A stretch of DNA of 64,000 nucleotides from Flavobacterium pectinovorum (GTDB lineage: Bacteria > Bacteroidota > Bacteroidia > Flavobacteriales > Flavobacteriaceae): assembly GCF_900142715.1 (NCBI RefSeq), contig NZ_FRBX01000002.1:918516-982515 (forward strand), in the 5' to 3' direction. Both the position numbers and the translations under genes were made by a program. The notes beneath the pieces are model-generated. The model did not search any database. It was not told where the DNA came from and worked only from the letters and a program-made list of their open reading frames with translations. Below, one piece after another: positions 18,106-26,137 of this stretch (the first letter of the stretch is position 1; the number at the start of each line of letters is the position of its first letter).

Positions 18106-18138
18106 AAAAAAGACTGTCCGAAAGGGCAGTCTTTTTTC
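18106..18138. terminator. bidirectional terminator between the LacI-type gene and polA
   Basis: aaaaaagactgtcc and gggcagtctttttt pair around a gaaa tetraloop. T runs flank the stem on both strands, so it can stop both convergent genes. Confidence 0.9.
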
Positions 18139-18181
18139 GTTTTTGTCATTTCTGACAAGATTGTAGGTAAATCTAAAATTA

Positions 18182-21022
18182 TTAATGCGCAGCCAGCCAG
18201 TCTTTACCCAAACCAAGTTCAACTTCTAAAGGAACAGCCATTATAAAAGCATTCTCCATTTCATGTTTAATCATAGGCTGAATTTTTTCGAGCTCATCGT
18301 TGTGAACATCGAACACAAGCTCATCATGCACCTGAAGCAGCATTTTAGATTTCCAGTTTTCTTCTGTTAATTTTTTATGAATGTTGATCATCGCAATTTT
18401 AATGACATCGGCAGCACTTCCCTGAATTGGTGCGTTAACGGCATTTCGTTCAGCGGCACTTCTTACCACAGCATTTGCCGAGTTAATGTCTTTTAAATAT
18501 CTGCGACGACCTAAAATCGTTTGCACATATCCTTTTTCACGTGCAAATTCTATCTGCTCATTAATATAAGATCTTAATCTTGGATATGTTTTATAATACG
18601 CTTCGATCAAAGCAGCACTTTCGCTTCTTGATAACGAAGTTTGATTGCTCAATCCGAAAGCAGAAACACCATAGATAATTCCGAAGTTTACTGTTTTGGC
18701 ATTGCTTCTTTGTTCTCGTGAAACTTCTCCTAACGGAACATCAAAAACTTTTGCAGCGGTGGCTTTATGAATATCTTCTCCATCCTGAAAAGCTTTAATC
18801 ATATTTTCTTCACCACTTAAAGCAGCAATAATTCTTAATTCTATTTGCGAGTAATCGGCAGAAATTAAAGTGTGGTTTTCATCACGCGCTACAAACGCTT
18901 TACGAATCTGACGGCCTCTTTCTGTACGAATCGGAATATTTTGTAAGTTCGGATTATTAGAACTCAAACGTCCCGTTGCGGCAACAGTTTGCATATAATC
19001 GGTATGAACGCGCAATGTCTTTTTATCTACTTGTTCTGGCAAAGCCAAAATATAAGTGCTTTGTAATTTCACCATTTGGCGCCAATCCAAAATTTCTTTT
19101 ACAATCGGGTTGTCGTTTGCCAAATATGTCAAAACTTCTTCACCGGTTGCATATTGTCCTGTTTTGGTTTTCTTTTGTTTTGCGCCGCCAATTTTTAATT
19201 TGTCAAATAAAATATCACCCAATTGTTTCGGTGAGGCCAAATTGAATTTCTCGCCCGCAGTTTCGTATATTTTCTCTTCTAAAGATTTGATTTCAATCTC
19301 CATTTCTTTAGACATGATACTTAAAAACTCTGTATCTAAACGAATTCCTTCGGTTTCCATTGCAGCTAAAACACTTACTAACGGAATTTCGATTTCATTA
19401 AATAATTTTTTGGTTTCGGTTTTATCTAATTCTGTAGTGAAGATTTCTTTTAATTGTAAAGTAACATCGGCATCTTCTGCAGCATATTCCTTAATATCTT
19501 CAAGAGGAACCTGACGCATCGAAATTTGATTTTTTCCCTTTTTACCAATTAACGTTTCAATAGATTTGGGAGAATATTTCAAATATGTTTCTGCCAAAAT
19601 ATCCATATTATGACGCATATCCGGATTAATCAAATAATGCGCAATCATAGTGTCAAAAAGTTTTCCTTTTACGGTAACACCATAATTAGAAAGTATTTTT
19701 AAGTCGTATTTTAAATTCTGACCAATTTTTTCGATGTTTTCATTCTCAAAAAACGGTTTGAATTTATCCACTAAAATCTGTGCTTCTTCCTGACTTTCAG
19801 GAAACGGAACATAAAAAGCTTTTCCTTTTTCATAAGAAAATGACATTCCAACCAATTCTGCGTGCAATGCGTCTAAACCAGTTGTTTCTGTATCAAAACA
19901 AACGGAAGTCTGCTTTTGTAAATTTTGTAAAAGCAATTTTATTCCCAAATCACCTTCAATAGCCTGATAGGAATGCGTTGTGTTTTCTAGAGTATTGTAA
20001 AAGGAAGTTCTTTCCTCAGTTTCTGCGTCTATAGTTGCACCGCCTCCAAACAGATCAAACTGATCTTCGTTTTTAGGTTGTGGTTTTTTATATAATTTGG
20101 CTTCGTCACCTTTGTTAGCTAATTCATTTCCACCGCCAATTTTAAATAAATTGTCAAATTGTTCGGCCATTCTTCTAAATTCCAATTCCTGAAAAATAGC
20201 GTCTGTTTTTTCAATATCAGGGCGAGAAAGTTCGTAGTCATTCTCATTAAAAACAACATCGCAGTCGCATATAATAGTAGCCAGTTTTTTAGATAAAATT
20301 CCTTTTTCTTTATTGGCTTCGATGTTTTCTTTCATTTTACCTTTCAGTAAATGTGTGTTTTCCAAAAGATTTTCCATCGTACCAAATTCTTTCAGGAATT
20401 TTTTAGCGGTAACTTCTCCAACTCCCGGCAGTCCCGGAATGTTATCGACAGCATCTCCCATCATTCCAAGAAAGTCAATTACCTGATCTGGTCTTTCGAT
20501 TTCAAATTTTGCTAAAACTTCGGGAACTCCCCAAATTTCGATACCATTTCCCATACGGGCTGGTTTGTACATAAATATATTTTCAGAAACTAATTGTGCA
20601 AAATCTTTATCGGGAGTAACCATAAAAACTTTGTAGTTTTCTTTTTCGGCTTGTTTGGCAATAGTTCCAATTAAATCATCGGCTTCGCAACCGGCCATTT
20701 CGATAATCGGAATATGCATGGCTCTTAATAAATCCTGAATATACGGAATAGCAATTTTAATCGCCTCAGGTGTTGCATCACGATTTGCTTTGTAATCAGA
20801 ATACATTTCGGTTCTAACCTGACTTCCTTCTTTATCAAAAGCTACAGCTAAATGATCCGGTTTTTCACGTTTTATAACATCTAAAAGCGAATTCATAAAT
20901 CCCATGATCGCTGATGTATCCATTCCTTTTGAGTTAATTCGCGGGTTTTTTATAAAGGCATAATATCCACGAAAAATTAATGCATAGGCATCGAGAAGAA
21001 AAAGACGTTTTTGAGTTGACAT
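18182..21022 (-). CDS. polA: DNA polymerase I
   Basis: Repair and Okazaki-fragment-processing polymerase of 946 residues with all three domains. The 5'-3' exonuclease lies at about 1-290 (LLDAYALIFRGYYAF, GCEADDLIGT). The 3'-5' exonuclease has intact CFDTETTGLDAL near residue 375 and EDADVTLQL. The polymerase domain has the motifs SADYSQIELRIIA (motif A), RSNAKTVNFGIIYG (motif B) and LLQVHDELVFDV (motif C). The conserved proofreading residues suggest an active editing domain. It is transcribed alone, converging on the LacI-type gene. Confidence 0.98.
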   Translation of the reverse strand: MSTQKRLFLLDAYALIFRGYYAFIKNPRINSKGMDTSAIMGFMNSLLDVIKREKPDHLAVAFDKEGSQVRTEMYSDYKANRDATPEAIKIAIPYIQDLLRAMHIPIIEMAGCEADDLIGTIAKQAEKENYKVFMVTPDKDFAQLVSENIFMYKPARMGNGIEIWGVPEVLAKFEIERPDQVIDFLGMMGDAVDNIPGLPGVGEVTAKKFLKEFGTMENLLENTHLLKGKMKENIEANKEKGILSKKLATIICDCDVVFNENDYELSRPDIEKTDAIFQELEFRRMAEQFDNLFKIGGGNELANKGDEAKLYKKPQPKNEDQFDLFGGGATIDAETEERTSFYNTLENTTHSYQAIEGDLGIKLLLQNLQKQTSVCFDTETTGLDALHAELVGMSFSYEKGKAFYVPFPESQEEAQILVDKFKPFFENENIEKIGQNLKYDLKILSNYGVTVKGKLFDTMIAHYLINPDMRHNMDILAETYLKYSPKSIETLIGKKGKNQISMRQVPLEDIKEYAAEDADVTLQLKEIFTTELDKTETKKLFNEIEIPLVSVLAAMETEGIRLDTEFLSIMSKEMEIEIKSLEEKIYETAGEKFNLASPKQLGDILFDKLKIGGAKQKKTKTGQYATGEEVLTYLANDNPIVKEILDWRQMVKLQSTYILALPEQVDKKTLRVHTDYMQTVAATGRLSSNNPNLQNIPIRTERGRQIRKAFVARDENHTLISADYSQIELRIIAALSGEENMIKAFQDGEDIHKATAAKVFDVPLGEVSREQRSNAKTVNFGIIYGVSAFGLSNQTSLSRSESAALIEAYYKTYPRLRSYINEQIEFAREKGYVQTILGRRRYLKDINSANAVVRSAAERNAVNAPIQGSAADVIKIAMINIHKKLTEENWKSKMLLQVHDELVFDVHNDELEKIQPMIKHEMENAFIMAVPLEVELGLGKDWLAAH

Positions 21023-21091
21023 AAAAAAAATATTAGTCTGTAAAAATAAACAATTGGGTTCTCAAAAATTAGACTAATAAGAATTTTTTTT

Positions 21092-21209
21092 CACCATATA
21101 AGTTATATAAGTTCATTTAATTTTAATAACGTAATGTTAGACGCACTGCAGTGCGTCTCTACAATAATAAGCGTCTCTACTAATATTGACTTATATAACT
21201 TATATGGTG
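21092..21209. mobile_element. 118-bp MITE-like element with 21-bp terminal inverted repeats
   Basis: caccatataagttatataag plus t (21092-21112) is repeated in inverted form at 21189-21209 without mismatch. If one mismatch is allowed the match extends four more bases outward. Inside lies the palindrome gacgcactgcagtgcgtc (21140-21157) followed by tctctac. The element is non-coding. Its small size, perfect ends and shared internal palindrome suggest a non-autonomous repeat. Confidence 0.65.
21140..21162. repeat. CACTGCAGTG-core palindromic repeat
   Basis: gacgcactgcagtgcgtc, followed by tctac, is a perfect palindrome. Related palindromes occur at 6613-6630 and 6912-6931, and a half-copy (actgcagtgcgt) near 33498-33509. 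Confidence 0.6.
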
Positions 21210-21261
21210 GAAAACCACACAAACCGTTAATGTCTCGTTAAAATATTCACGGTAGCTATTT

Positions 21262-21297
21262 TCTTCATTTTCTCTTCATTTTACAGAGGTAAATTTG
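21262..21297 (+). promoter_or_regulatory. direct-repeat operator plus promoter of the small secreted protein gene (copy 1)
   Basis: Two copies of TCTTCATTT (21262-21270 and 21273-21281) lie 11 bp apart, then 8 bp, then TAAATTTG (21290-21297). The layout TCTTCATTT-N2-TCTTCATTT-N8-TAnnTTTG is reproduced exactly at 24027-24062, ahead of the paralogous gene. An 11-bp direct repeat next to the core promoter is typical of sites for OmpR/PhoB-type regulators, and one is encoded between the two genes. Confidence 0.75.
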
Positions 21298-21339
21298 ATC
21301 TGTAAAATAAAAAGTAATAATTTTTAAATAGTAGAAATC

Positions 21340-21549
21340 ATGAGAAATTTATTGATGTTATTAGTAGCAGTTTTAGGAACAAGTGTGATGGTAAGTGCAT
21401 TTCCTGCAAAAGGAAAAGAAACTCCGGTGAAAGAAATTAAAGCAACAAAACACCCAAAAACCAAAGCTGAGAAAAAAGCAAAATCTGAGAAAAAAGCAAC
21501 AGCAAAATCTGAAACTGCTAAATCAGAACCTGCCAAAGCAAGTAAATAG
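21340..21549 (+). CDS. small secreted Lys/Ala-rich protein (copy 1)
   Basis: A 69-residue protein. Residues 1-20 form a signal peptide (MRNLLMLLVAVLGTSVMVSA), and the mature part is almost entirely Lys, Ala, Glu, Ser and Thr, with the shared core KEIKATKHPKTKAEKKAK. The calculated composition is strongly basic. It is a paralogue of the 67-residue protein at 24107-24310, and the two flank a two-component system. No function is known. A periplasmic or surface polycation, perhaps an envelope-stress effector, is an inference from composition and context. Confidence 0.75.
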   Translation: MRNLLMLLVAVLGTSVMVSAFPAKGKETPVKEIKATKHPKTKAEKKAKSEKKATAKSETAKSEPAKASK

Positions 21550-21980
21550 TATTTTTTTTGTTTTGCTATCGAAGAATTGTAAGGGCAGCAAAACAGAAAG
21601 GATAATTATGGAGAGAGCTGATAGAGAAATTTATCAGCTTTTTTTTTTTGATTCGTTAATTTTTTAATAATTGGCAACCGCACTTTTTATATTTGCTTAA
21701 TTTTAGTTGCGCTTAGAACAGATTAATTCTAAAACCTGTAGAGAGAAAAAAATTGCCACGGAGAACGCAAGGTTTTTAAATATACTAAGTTTAGTAAAAT
21801 CACAAAGTTCACAAAGCTTTAGGAACTTAGATTGTGTAAACACAACTTAAATCTTAGTGAATCTCTGTGAATCCCGATAGCTATCGGGATTGAGTCCTCT
21901 GCGGTAAAAAATAATTAGGGAGTATAAAATTATTAATGTTTCTCATAACATTTAGCGTTAATCCCTTAGAACATCGGCTT
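21550..21980. other. intergenic region with terminator and a degenerate repeat
   Basis: The region holds the terminator of the small protein gene (21616-21650) and then, at about 21740-21915, sequence that looks like a degenerate interspersed repeat: ccacggagaacgcaagg on the left, an inverted and weakly matching ccgcagaggactca on the right, and the 20-bp palindrome atcccgatagctatcgggat at 21871-21890. Nothing coding is recognised. Confidence 0.5.
21616..21650 (+). terminator. intrinsic terminator of small secreted protein gene (copy 1)
   Basis: agctgata and tatcagct pair around gagaaatt and are followed by ten or more T. A near-identical hairpin (24394-24425) follows the paralogous gene. Confidence 0.88.
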
Positions 21981-22655
21981 ATGAATATTTTAATTGTTGA
22001 AGATAATAAAGAACTTGCTGCAGAAGTTTACGACTTTTTGTGCAACACGGGTTATATATGCAAAATTGCAAATACATGCGCTGATGCTTTAGAAGAAATC
22101 AACAGCAACGATTATGATGCGATGCTGCTCGATCTTGGTTTGCCTGACGGAGATGGTTTTGAGGTTTTAAAAACTGTTAGAAAATCAAAATCTAAAATAG
22201 CGGTAATTGTTATTACGGCACGCGGCGAACTCGATGACAGAATTAATGGACTGCATCTTGGTGCCGATGATTATTTGACAAAACCATTTGCTTTGACAGA
22301 ACTTAGCGCCAGAATATTCGCTGTAATTCGTAGAATACATGGTTTTACTTTGAATGATTTACTGATTCACGGATTTTCAATGCAATTGCAGGATTATAAA
22401 GTAAGCTACGATTCAATTCCAATTAATTTGACGAAAAAAGAGTTTGATATTTTTCAGTATTTGGTTCTGAATAAAAACCGGGTAATTACAAGATTACAGC
22501 TTACAGAGCATATTTGGGGAGATATTCTCGAAGTCAATTCTGATTCTAATTTTATTGATGTTCATGTTCGAAATCTTCGAAAAAAACTCGACAAACATAC
22601 TGCTATAGATTGGTTCGAAACCGTACGAAATGTGGGTTATCGTATAAACGAATAA
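21981..22655 (+). CDS. OmpR/PhoB-family response regulator
   Basis: A 224-residue regulator. The receiver domain (1-120) has the acidic pair Glu7-Asp8, the phosphoacceptor Asp51 in MLLDLGLPDGDGF and Lys101 in DDYLTKPF. The C-terminal winged helix (about 125-224) shows NRVITRLQLTEHIWGD and FIDVHVRNLRKKLD. The start at 21981 (MNILIVEDNKEL) is chosen over an upstream ATG at 21936 because it begins exactly with the first receiver strand. The kinase gene follows 7 bp later. Its likely targets are the two 11-bp direct-repeat promoters on either side. Confidence 0.95.
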   Translation: MNILIVEDNKELAAEVYDFLCNTGYICKIANTCADALEEINSNDYDAMLLDLGLPDGDGFEVLKTVRKSKSKIAVIVITARGELDDRINGLHLGADDYLTKPFALTELSARIFAVIRRIHGFTLNDLLIHGFSMQLQDYKVSYDSIPINLTKKEFDIFQYLVLNKNRVITRLQLTEHIWGDILEVNSDSNFIDVHVRNLRKKLDKHTAIDWFETVRNVGYRINE

Positions 22656-22662
22656 ATAAACG

Positions 22663-24000
22663 ATGAAAATAAAACATCAACTGGCTATTTTTAATGCACT
22701 AACGCGTTTGTTGGTGATTTTGGTTTTATGGCTGATGTTGCCAATTTTAGTTCAGAATGTAGTTTACAAACACATTAATAATGGATTGCTGGAAAAGAAG
22801 AAAAAATTCATTGATCATTTAAACCAAAATGAAATTAATGATTTTATCGAAAACGAAGGTGATTCTACCGAAACGTATTCTCAATTTTCGACCTTACACA
22901 GTGAGTTTTTGGTTTTGTCGAGAACTTCGGTTAAACCAAAACAAAAGAAAACCACTTTTAGCAACGATTTCCGAATTATTGAAGGTGAAGAAAGTGAATA
23001 TAGAATTCTTCGCCATCATTTTACTTATGAAAATCAGGATTATCAACTGGAAATTGGAAGCAGTCTTAGCGAAGTAAATGATCTTACATTTATTATAAAA
23101 CTGTTTATTATTATTGTTTTGGTGGTTATTCTTCTGGTCACTTTTTTGGCAGATACTTTTTATATTGAATACTTGCTTAAACCTTTCTATAAAATTATCG
23201 ATACTAAAATAAGGCGTGTAAACGAACCCGAAGCGTTTGATTATACGCCTATAAATGCCAAATCGAGAGATTTTAGAGAATTGGATTTGGTTTTAAATCA
23301 AATGATGGACCGCATTGGAATTGTTTTCAAAAAAGAAAAACAATTTATTTCGAATGTTTCTCATGAACTGCTTACGCCAATTGCTTTGCTAAAAAACAAA
23401 TTGGAGAACTTGCTTCAAAATGATTCTTTGGATGATAATGCAATTGATAAAATTGCCAGTTCGCTCAAAACATTGGATATGCTCAAAAAAATCATTAATA
23501 ATTTATTGTTGATTTCCAGAATCGAAAACAATCAATATGAAGCCAATGAAAGTATTGACTTTAATGAAATCATAAATGGATTATACGAAGATTTGCAGGA
23601 TCGAATTGAGGATAAAGGTTTGCAGTTTGAAAATGCAATTCGGCACGATTTTCATTTTACAGGAAATAAAACACTAATTCATATTTTGTTGTATAATTTG
23701 GTAACCAATGCGATAAAATACAATCGCGAAAATGGAAATGTCAAAGTTAGCGACGGATTTTCAAATCAAAATTATTTCTTATCTATTTCTGATTCCGGAA
23801 TTGGAATGGATGAATCTCAACTAGAACGTATATTCAATCGTTTTACCCGTATTAGCTCAGATCAGGACGGACAGGGTTTAGGTCTTGCTATTGCAGAAAG
23901 TATTGCCGTTTTTCATCACATCGAAATTAAAGTTACTTCGACTTTAAATCATGGAACGACGTTTTTATTATTGTTTCCAAATCTTGTAAAAGCCAATTAA
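22663..24000 (+). CDS. sensor histidine kinase
   Basis: A 445-residue inner-membrane kinase with transmembrane segments near residues 8-34 and 142-164, and a periplasmic loop of about 107 residues between them that has no recognised domain. The H-box reads NVSHELLTPIALLKNKLENL with His234; Leu replaces the usual Arg or Lys in HELRTP. The catalytic domain has the N-box NLVTNAIKYN, DSGIGMDESQLERIFNRF and GQGLGLAIAESIAV, so it should be active. It is encoded directly after its response regulator and between the two small basic secreted proteins, which could be output or ligand. Confidence 0.94.
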   Translation: MKIKHQLAIFNALTRLLVILVLWLMLPILVQNVVYKHINNGLLEKKKKFIDHLNQNEINDFIENEGDSTETYSQFSTLHSEFLVLSRTSVKPKQKKTTFSNDFRIIEGEESEYRILRHHFTYENQDYQLEIGSSLSEVNDLTFIIKLFIIIVLVVILLVTFLADTFYIEYLLKPFYKIIDTKIRRVNEPEAFDYTPINAKSRDFRELDLVLNQMMDRIGIVFKKEKQFISNVSHELLTPIALLKNKLENLLQNDSLDDNAIDKIASSLKTLDMLKKIINNLLLISRIENNQYEANESIDFNEIINGLYEDLQDRIEDKGLQFENAIRHDFHFTGNKTLIHILLYNLVTNAIKYNRENGNVKVSDGFSNQNYFLSISDSGIGMDESQLERIFNRFTRISSDQDGQGLGLAIAESIAVFHHIEIKVTSTLNHGTTFLLLFPNLVKAN

Positions 24001-24026
24001 ATGTTAATTGTTTTAGTAAGATAATT

Positions 24027-24062
24027 TCTTCATTTTGTCTTCATTTAGCGATTATATCTTTG
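24027..24062 (+). promoter_or_regulatory. direct-repeat operator plus promoter of the small secreted protein gene (copy 2)
   Basis: TCTTCATTT at 24027-24035 and 24038-24046 (11-bp period), then 8 bp, then TATCTTTG at 24055-24062. Repeat sequence, spacing between repeats and spacing to the TAnnTTTG box are identical to 21262-21297, although the sequence around them differs. The box-to-ATG distances are also alike: 44 bp here and 42 bp in copy 1. Confidence 0.75.
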
Positions 24063-24106
24063 GCTTATAAATAATGAAACAATAATAATCATAAAAACTT
24101 TAAGTC

Positions 24107-24310
24107 ATGAAAAAATTAGTAATGTTAGCTGTAGCAATCTTAGGAACAACAGCAATGGTAAACGCTCAAACTACTCCAGCTCAAACTACTCCAACAAAAG
24201 AAGTTAAAGCTACAAAACATTCAAAAAAGAAAGCAGAAAAAGCAGATAAAAAAGCTGAAGCTGCAAAAACAGAAGCTGCAAAGCCAGAAACTGCAAAAGC
24301 TAAAAAATAA
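24107..24310 (+). CDS. small secreted Lys/Ala-rich protein (copy 2)
   Basis: A 67-residue paralogue of the protein at 21340. The signal peptide MKKLVMLAVAILGTTAMVNA ends with an A-Q cleavage site, followed by a short TTPAQTTP repeat and the shared core KEVKATKHSKKKAEK, then Ala/Lys/Glu repeats to the end. The basic tail resembles histone-H1-like or PopA-type low-complexity tails but is exported. It starts 106 bp after the histidine kinase stop, under its own operator-promoter. Confidence 0.75.
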   Translation: MKKLVMLAVAILGTTAMVNAQTTPAQTTPTKEVKATKHSKKKAEKADKKAEAAKTEAAKPETAKAKK

Positions 24311-24393
24311 CGATTGATTTTCATTTTGGGTTCATAAATTGTTGGTTTGGTTTATGAAATTAGTTGACAATGATAATTTTTAGTCAGAGAAAG

Positions 24394-24425
24394 AGCTGTT
24401 AGAGAAATCTATCAGCTTTTTTTGT
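24394..24425 (+). terminator. intrinsic terminator of small secreted protein gene (copy 2)
   Basis: agctgtta and tatcagct pair with one mismatch around gagaaatc, followed by a T run. It is close in sequence to the terminator at 21616-21650, so the paralogues share promoter, gene and terminator. Confidence 0.82.
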
Positions 24426-24505
24426 TTCTTTTTTGAGTTAAATTTTTGATAATAAAAAGCAATAAAATTTTCATTCTTTGTTACTTTGCTTAAAACTATA
24501 CCTAC

Positions 24506-25741
24506 ATGATAATTCGTTTTGTTATTCTTTGTGCCCTTTTTTTATTTATTGAGTTTTATTCTTATCAAGCCTTTCGTACCCTAATCAAATTAAGATGGGT
24601 TTTGATCAGTTATCAAGTTATAAGCTTACTTATTTTACTTTTTATAATTTATTCTTTTTCGCAAGTAGATCGTTCTGTTGGTCAAACTAAACAGTTCATG
24701 TTTACTACAGGTTTAATGTTGCTGGTTTATGTCCCAAAAATTGTTCTGACATTGGTAATGTTTGGAGAAGATATTTTTAGAGTAGGGGCAAGTATCCTGA
24801 ATTATTTTATTTATAATGCTCCAAGAAAAGAAATGATGCCGGACAGACGAAAGTTTATCAGTCAGATCGCTTTAGGGCTTGCTGCCGTACCGTTTTTATC
24901 TTTGATTTACGGAATTTTTGAAGGAAAATATAATTTTAAGGTATTCAAACAAACGATCTTTTTTCCTGATTTGCCGGATGCTTTTGATGGTTTTAAAATC
25001 ACTCAGATTTCAGATGTTCATAGCGGAAGTTTTGATAATCCCGAAAAAATAAATTATGCTATTGATTTGATTAATGAACAAGAATCGGATATAATTTTGT
25101 TTACAGGTGATATTGTAAATACACACGCTGTAGAAATGAACCCATGGTTAACGGCTTTTAATAGAATAAAAGAGTATAAATATGGTAAGTTTTCAGTTTT
25201 AGGAAATCATGATTACGGAGAATATGTGACATGGCCTTCTGAAAAAGAAAAAGATGAAAATTTTCAGGCTATTAAAAGTCTTTACGGGCAAATAGGTTTT
25301 AAACTTTTATTAAACGAACATACTTACATTCAAAAAGGCGATGATAAAATTGCAATTATTGGTGTTGAAAACTGGGGTGTGAATTTTAAGAAAGCGGGTG
25401 ATTTAAATAAAGCTTCGCAAAATGTTCATCAGGACGATTTTAAAGTTTTAATGAGCCATGATCCAAGTCATTGGGAAGCTGAGATTAAAGAGCATCCTAG
25501 AAATTTCCATTTAACATTAGCAGGACATACGCATGGAATGCAATTTGGAATTGAAATTCCGGGATATTTTAAATGGAGTCTGGCTCAATACATATATAAA
25601 CAATGGGCCGGCCTTTATGAAAATGTAGGAAGATATGTTTATGTAAACCGCGGTTTTGGATTTCATGCCTATCCGGGACGTGTTGGTATCATGCCGGAAA
25701 TAACGGTTATTGAACTAAAAAAAGGCAACAATGTGGCTTAA
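24506..25741 (+). CDS. membrane-anchored metallophosphoesterase
   Basis: A 411-residue protein with about four N-terminal transmembrane segments (residues 1-140) followed by a calcineurin-like phosphoesterase domain. The metal-binding motifs are in order: ITQISDVHSGSF (DxH), LFTGDIVNT (GD), VLGNHDYGEY (GNHD), VLMSHDPSHW and LAGHTHGMQFG (GHTH). The arrangement resembles YaeI/YkuE-type enzymes that act on lipid or UDP-sugar substrates. The substrate here is unknown. It precedes a thioredoxin-like gene by 71 bp. Confidence 0.88.
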   Translation: MIIRFVILCALFLFIEFYSYQAFRTLIKLRWVLISYQVISLLILLFIIYSFSQVDRSVGQTKQFMFTTGLMLLVYVPKIVLTLVMFGEDIFRVGASILNYFIYNAPRKEMMPDRRKFISQIALGLAAVPFLSLIYGIFEGKYNFKVFKQTIFFPDLPDAFDGFKITQISDVHSGSFDNPEKINYAIDLINEQESDIILFTGDIVNTHAVEMNPWLTAFNRIKEYKYGKFSVLGNHDYGEYVTWPSEKEKDENFQAIKSLYGQIGFKLLLNEHTYIQKGDDKIAIIGVENWGVNFKKAGDLNKASQNVHQDDFKVLMSHDPSHWEAEIKEHPRNFHLTLAGHTHGMQFGIEIPGYFKWSLAQYIYKQWAGLYENVGRYVYVNRGFGFHAYPGRVGIMPEITVIELKKGNNVA

Positions 25742-25812
25742 TTCGTTAAAAATGCTACATTTGTATTAATTATCTCTTTTTAAAAGATTAAAAGAATTAA
25801 ATTTTTGGTTTT

Positions 25813-26115
25813 ATGTCAAAATTTGGAGAACTTATAAATGCTCAAGTTCCAGTGTTAATTGATTTTTACACTGATTGGAACGAATCATCTGTATCTATGC
25901 ATCCTGTTATTAAGGATGTTGCGGCTGCGCTTGGCGATAAAGCCAAAGTGATTAAAATTGATGTAGATAAGAATCAGGAGCTGGCTGAAGCATTACGTAT
26001 TAAAGGACTTCCTACTTTAATGATTTATAAAGAAGGACAAATGATCTGGAGACAATCCGGAGAACTTGATGCGAATACTATTATAGGAATCGTTCAGGAT
26101 CAATTTAGCGTATAA
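25813..26115 (+). CDS. thioredoxin-fold protein lacking the CxxC active site
   Basis: A 100-residue thioredoxin-fold protein. The strand-helix pattern and the cis-proline motif (KGLPTLMIYKEGQM) match thioredoxin, but the active site that should read WCGPC is WNESS (Trp22 to Ser26), so both redox cysteines are absent; the protein contains no cysteine at all. It cannot act as a disulfide reductase and may work as a scaffold or chaperone. A TACATTTG box at 25756-25763 suggests it has its own promoter. Thioredoxin-like proteins of this kind are annotated in Flavobacteria, without a known role. Confidence 0.85.
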   Translation: MSKFGELINAQVPVLIDFYTDWNESSVSMHPVIKDVAAALGDKAKVIKIDVDKNQELAEALRIKGLPTLMIYKEGQMIWRQSGELDANTIIGIVQDQFSV

Positions 26116-26137
26116 AGGAAACTCTCCTAAAAGGATA

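Larger units (their letters stand above)
21023..21339. other. intergenic region with MITE-like repeat and a regulated promoter
   Basis: The 317-bp region between polA and the small secreted protein gene contains the repeat element at 21092-21209 and then the direct-repeat operator and TAAATTTG box at 21262-21297. Nothing coding is recognised. Confidence 0.7.

Noticed and set aside
19056..19514. Open frame of 152 codons opposite polA
   Set aside because: It lies entirely within polA on the other strand, with no recognisable domain and no promoter-like signal.
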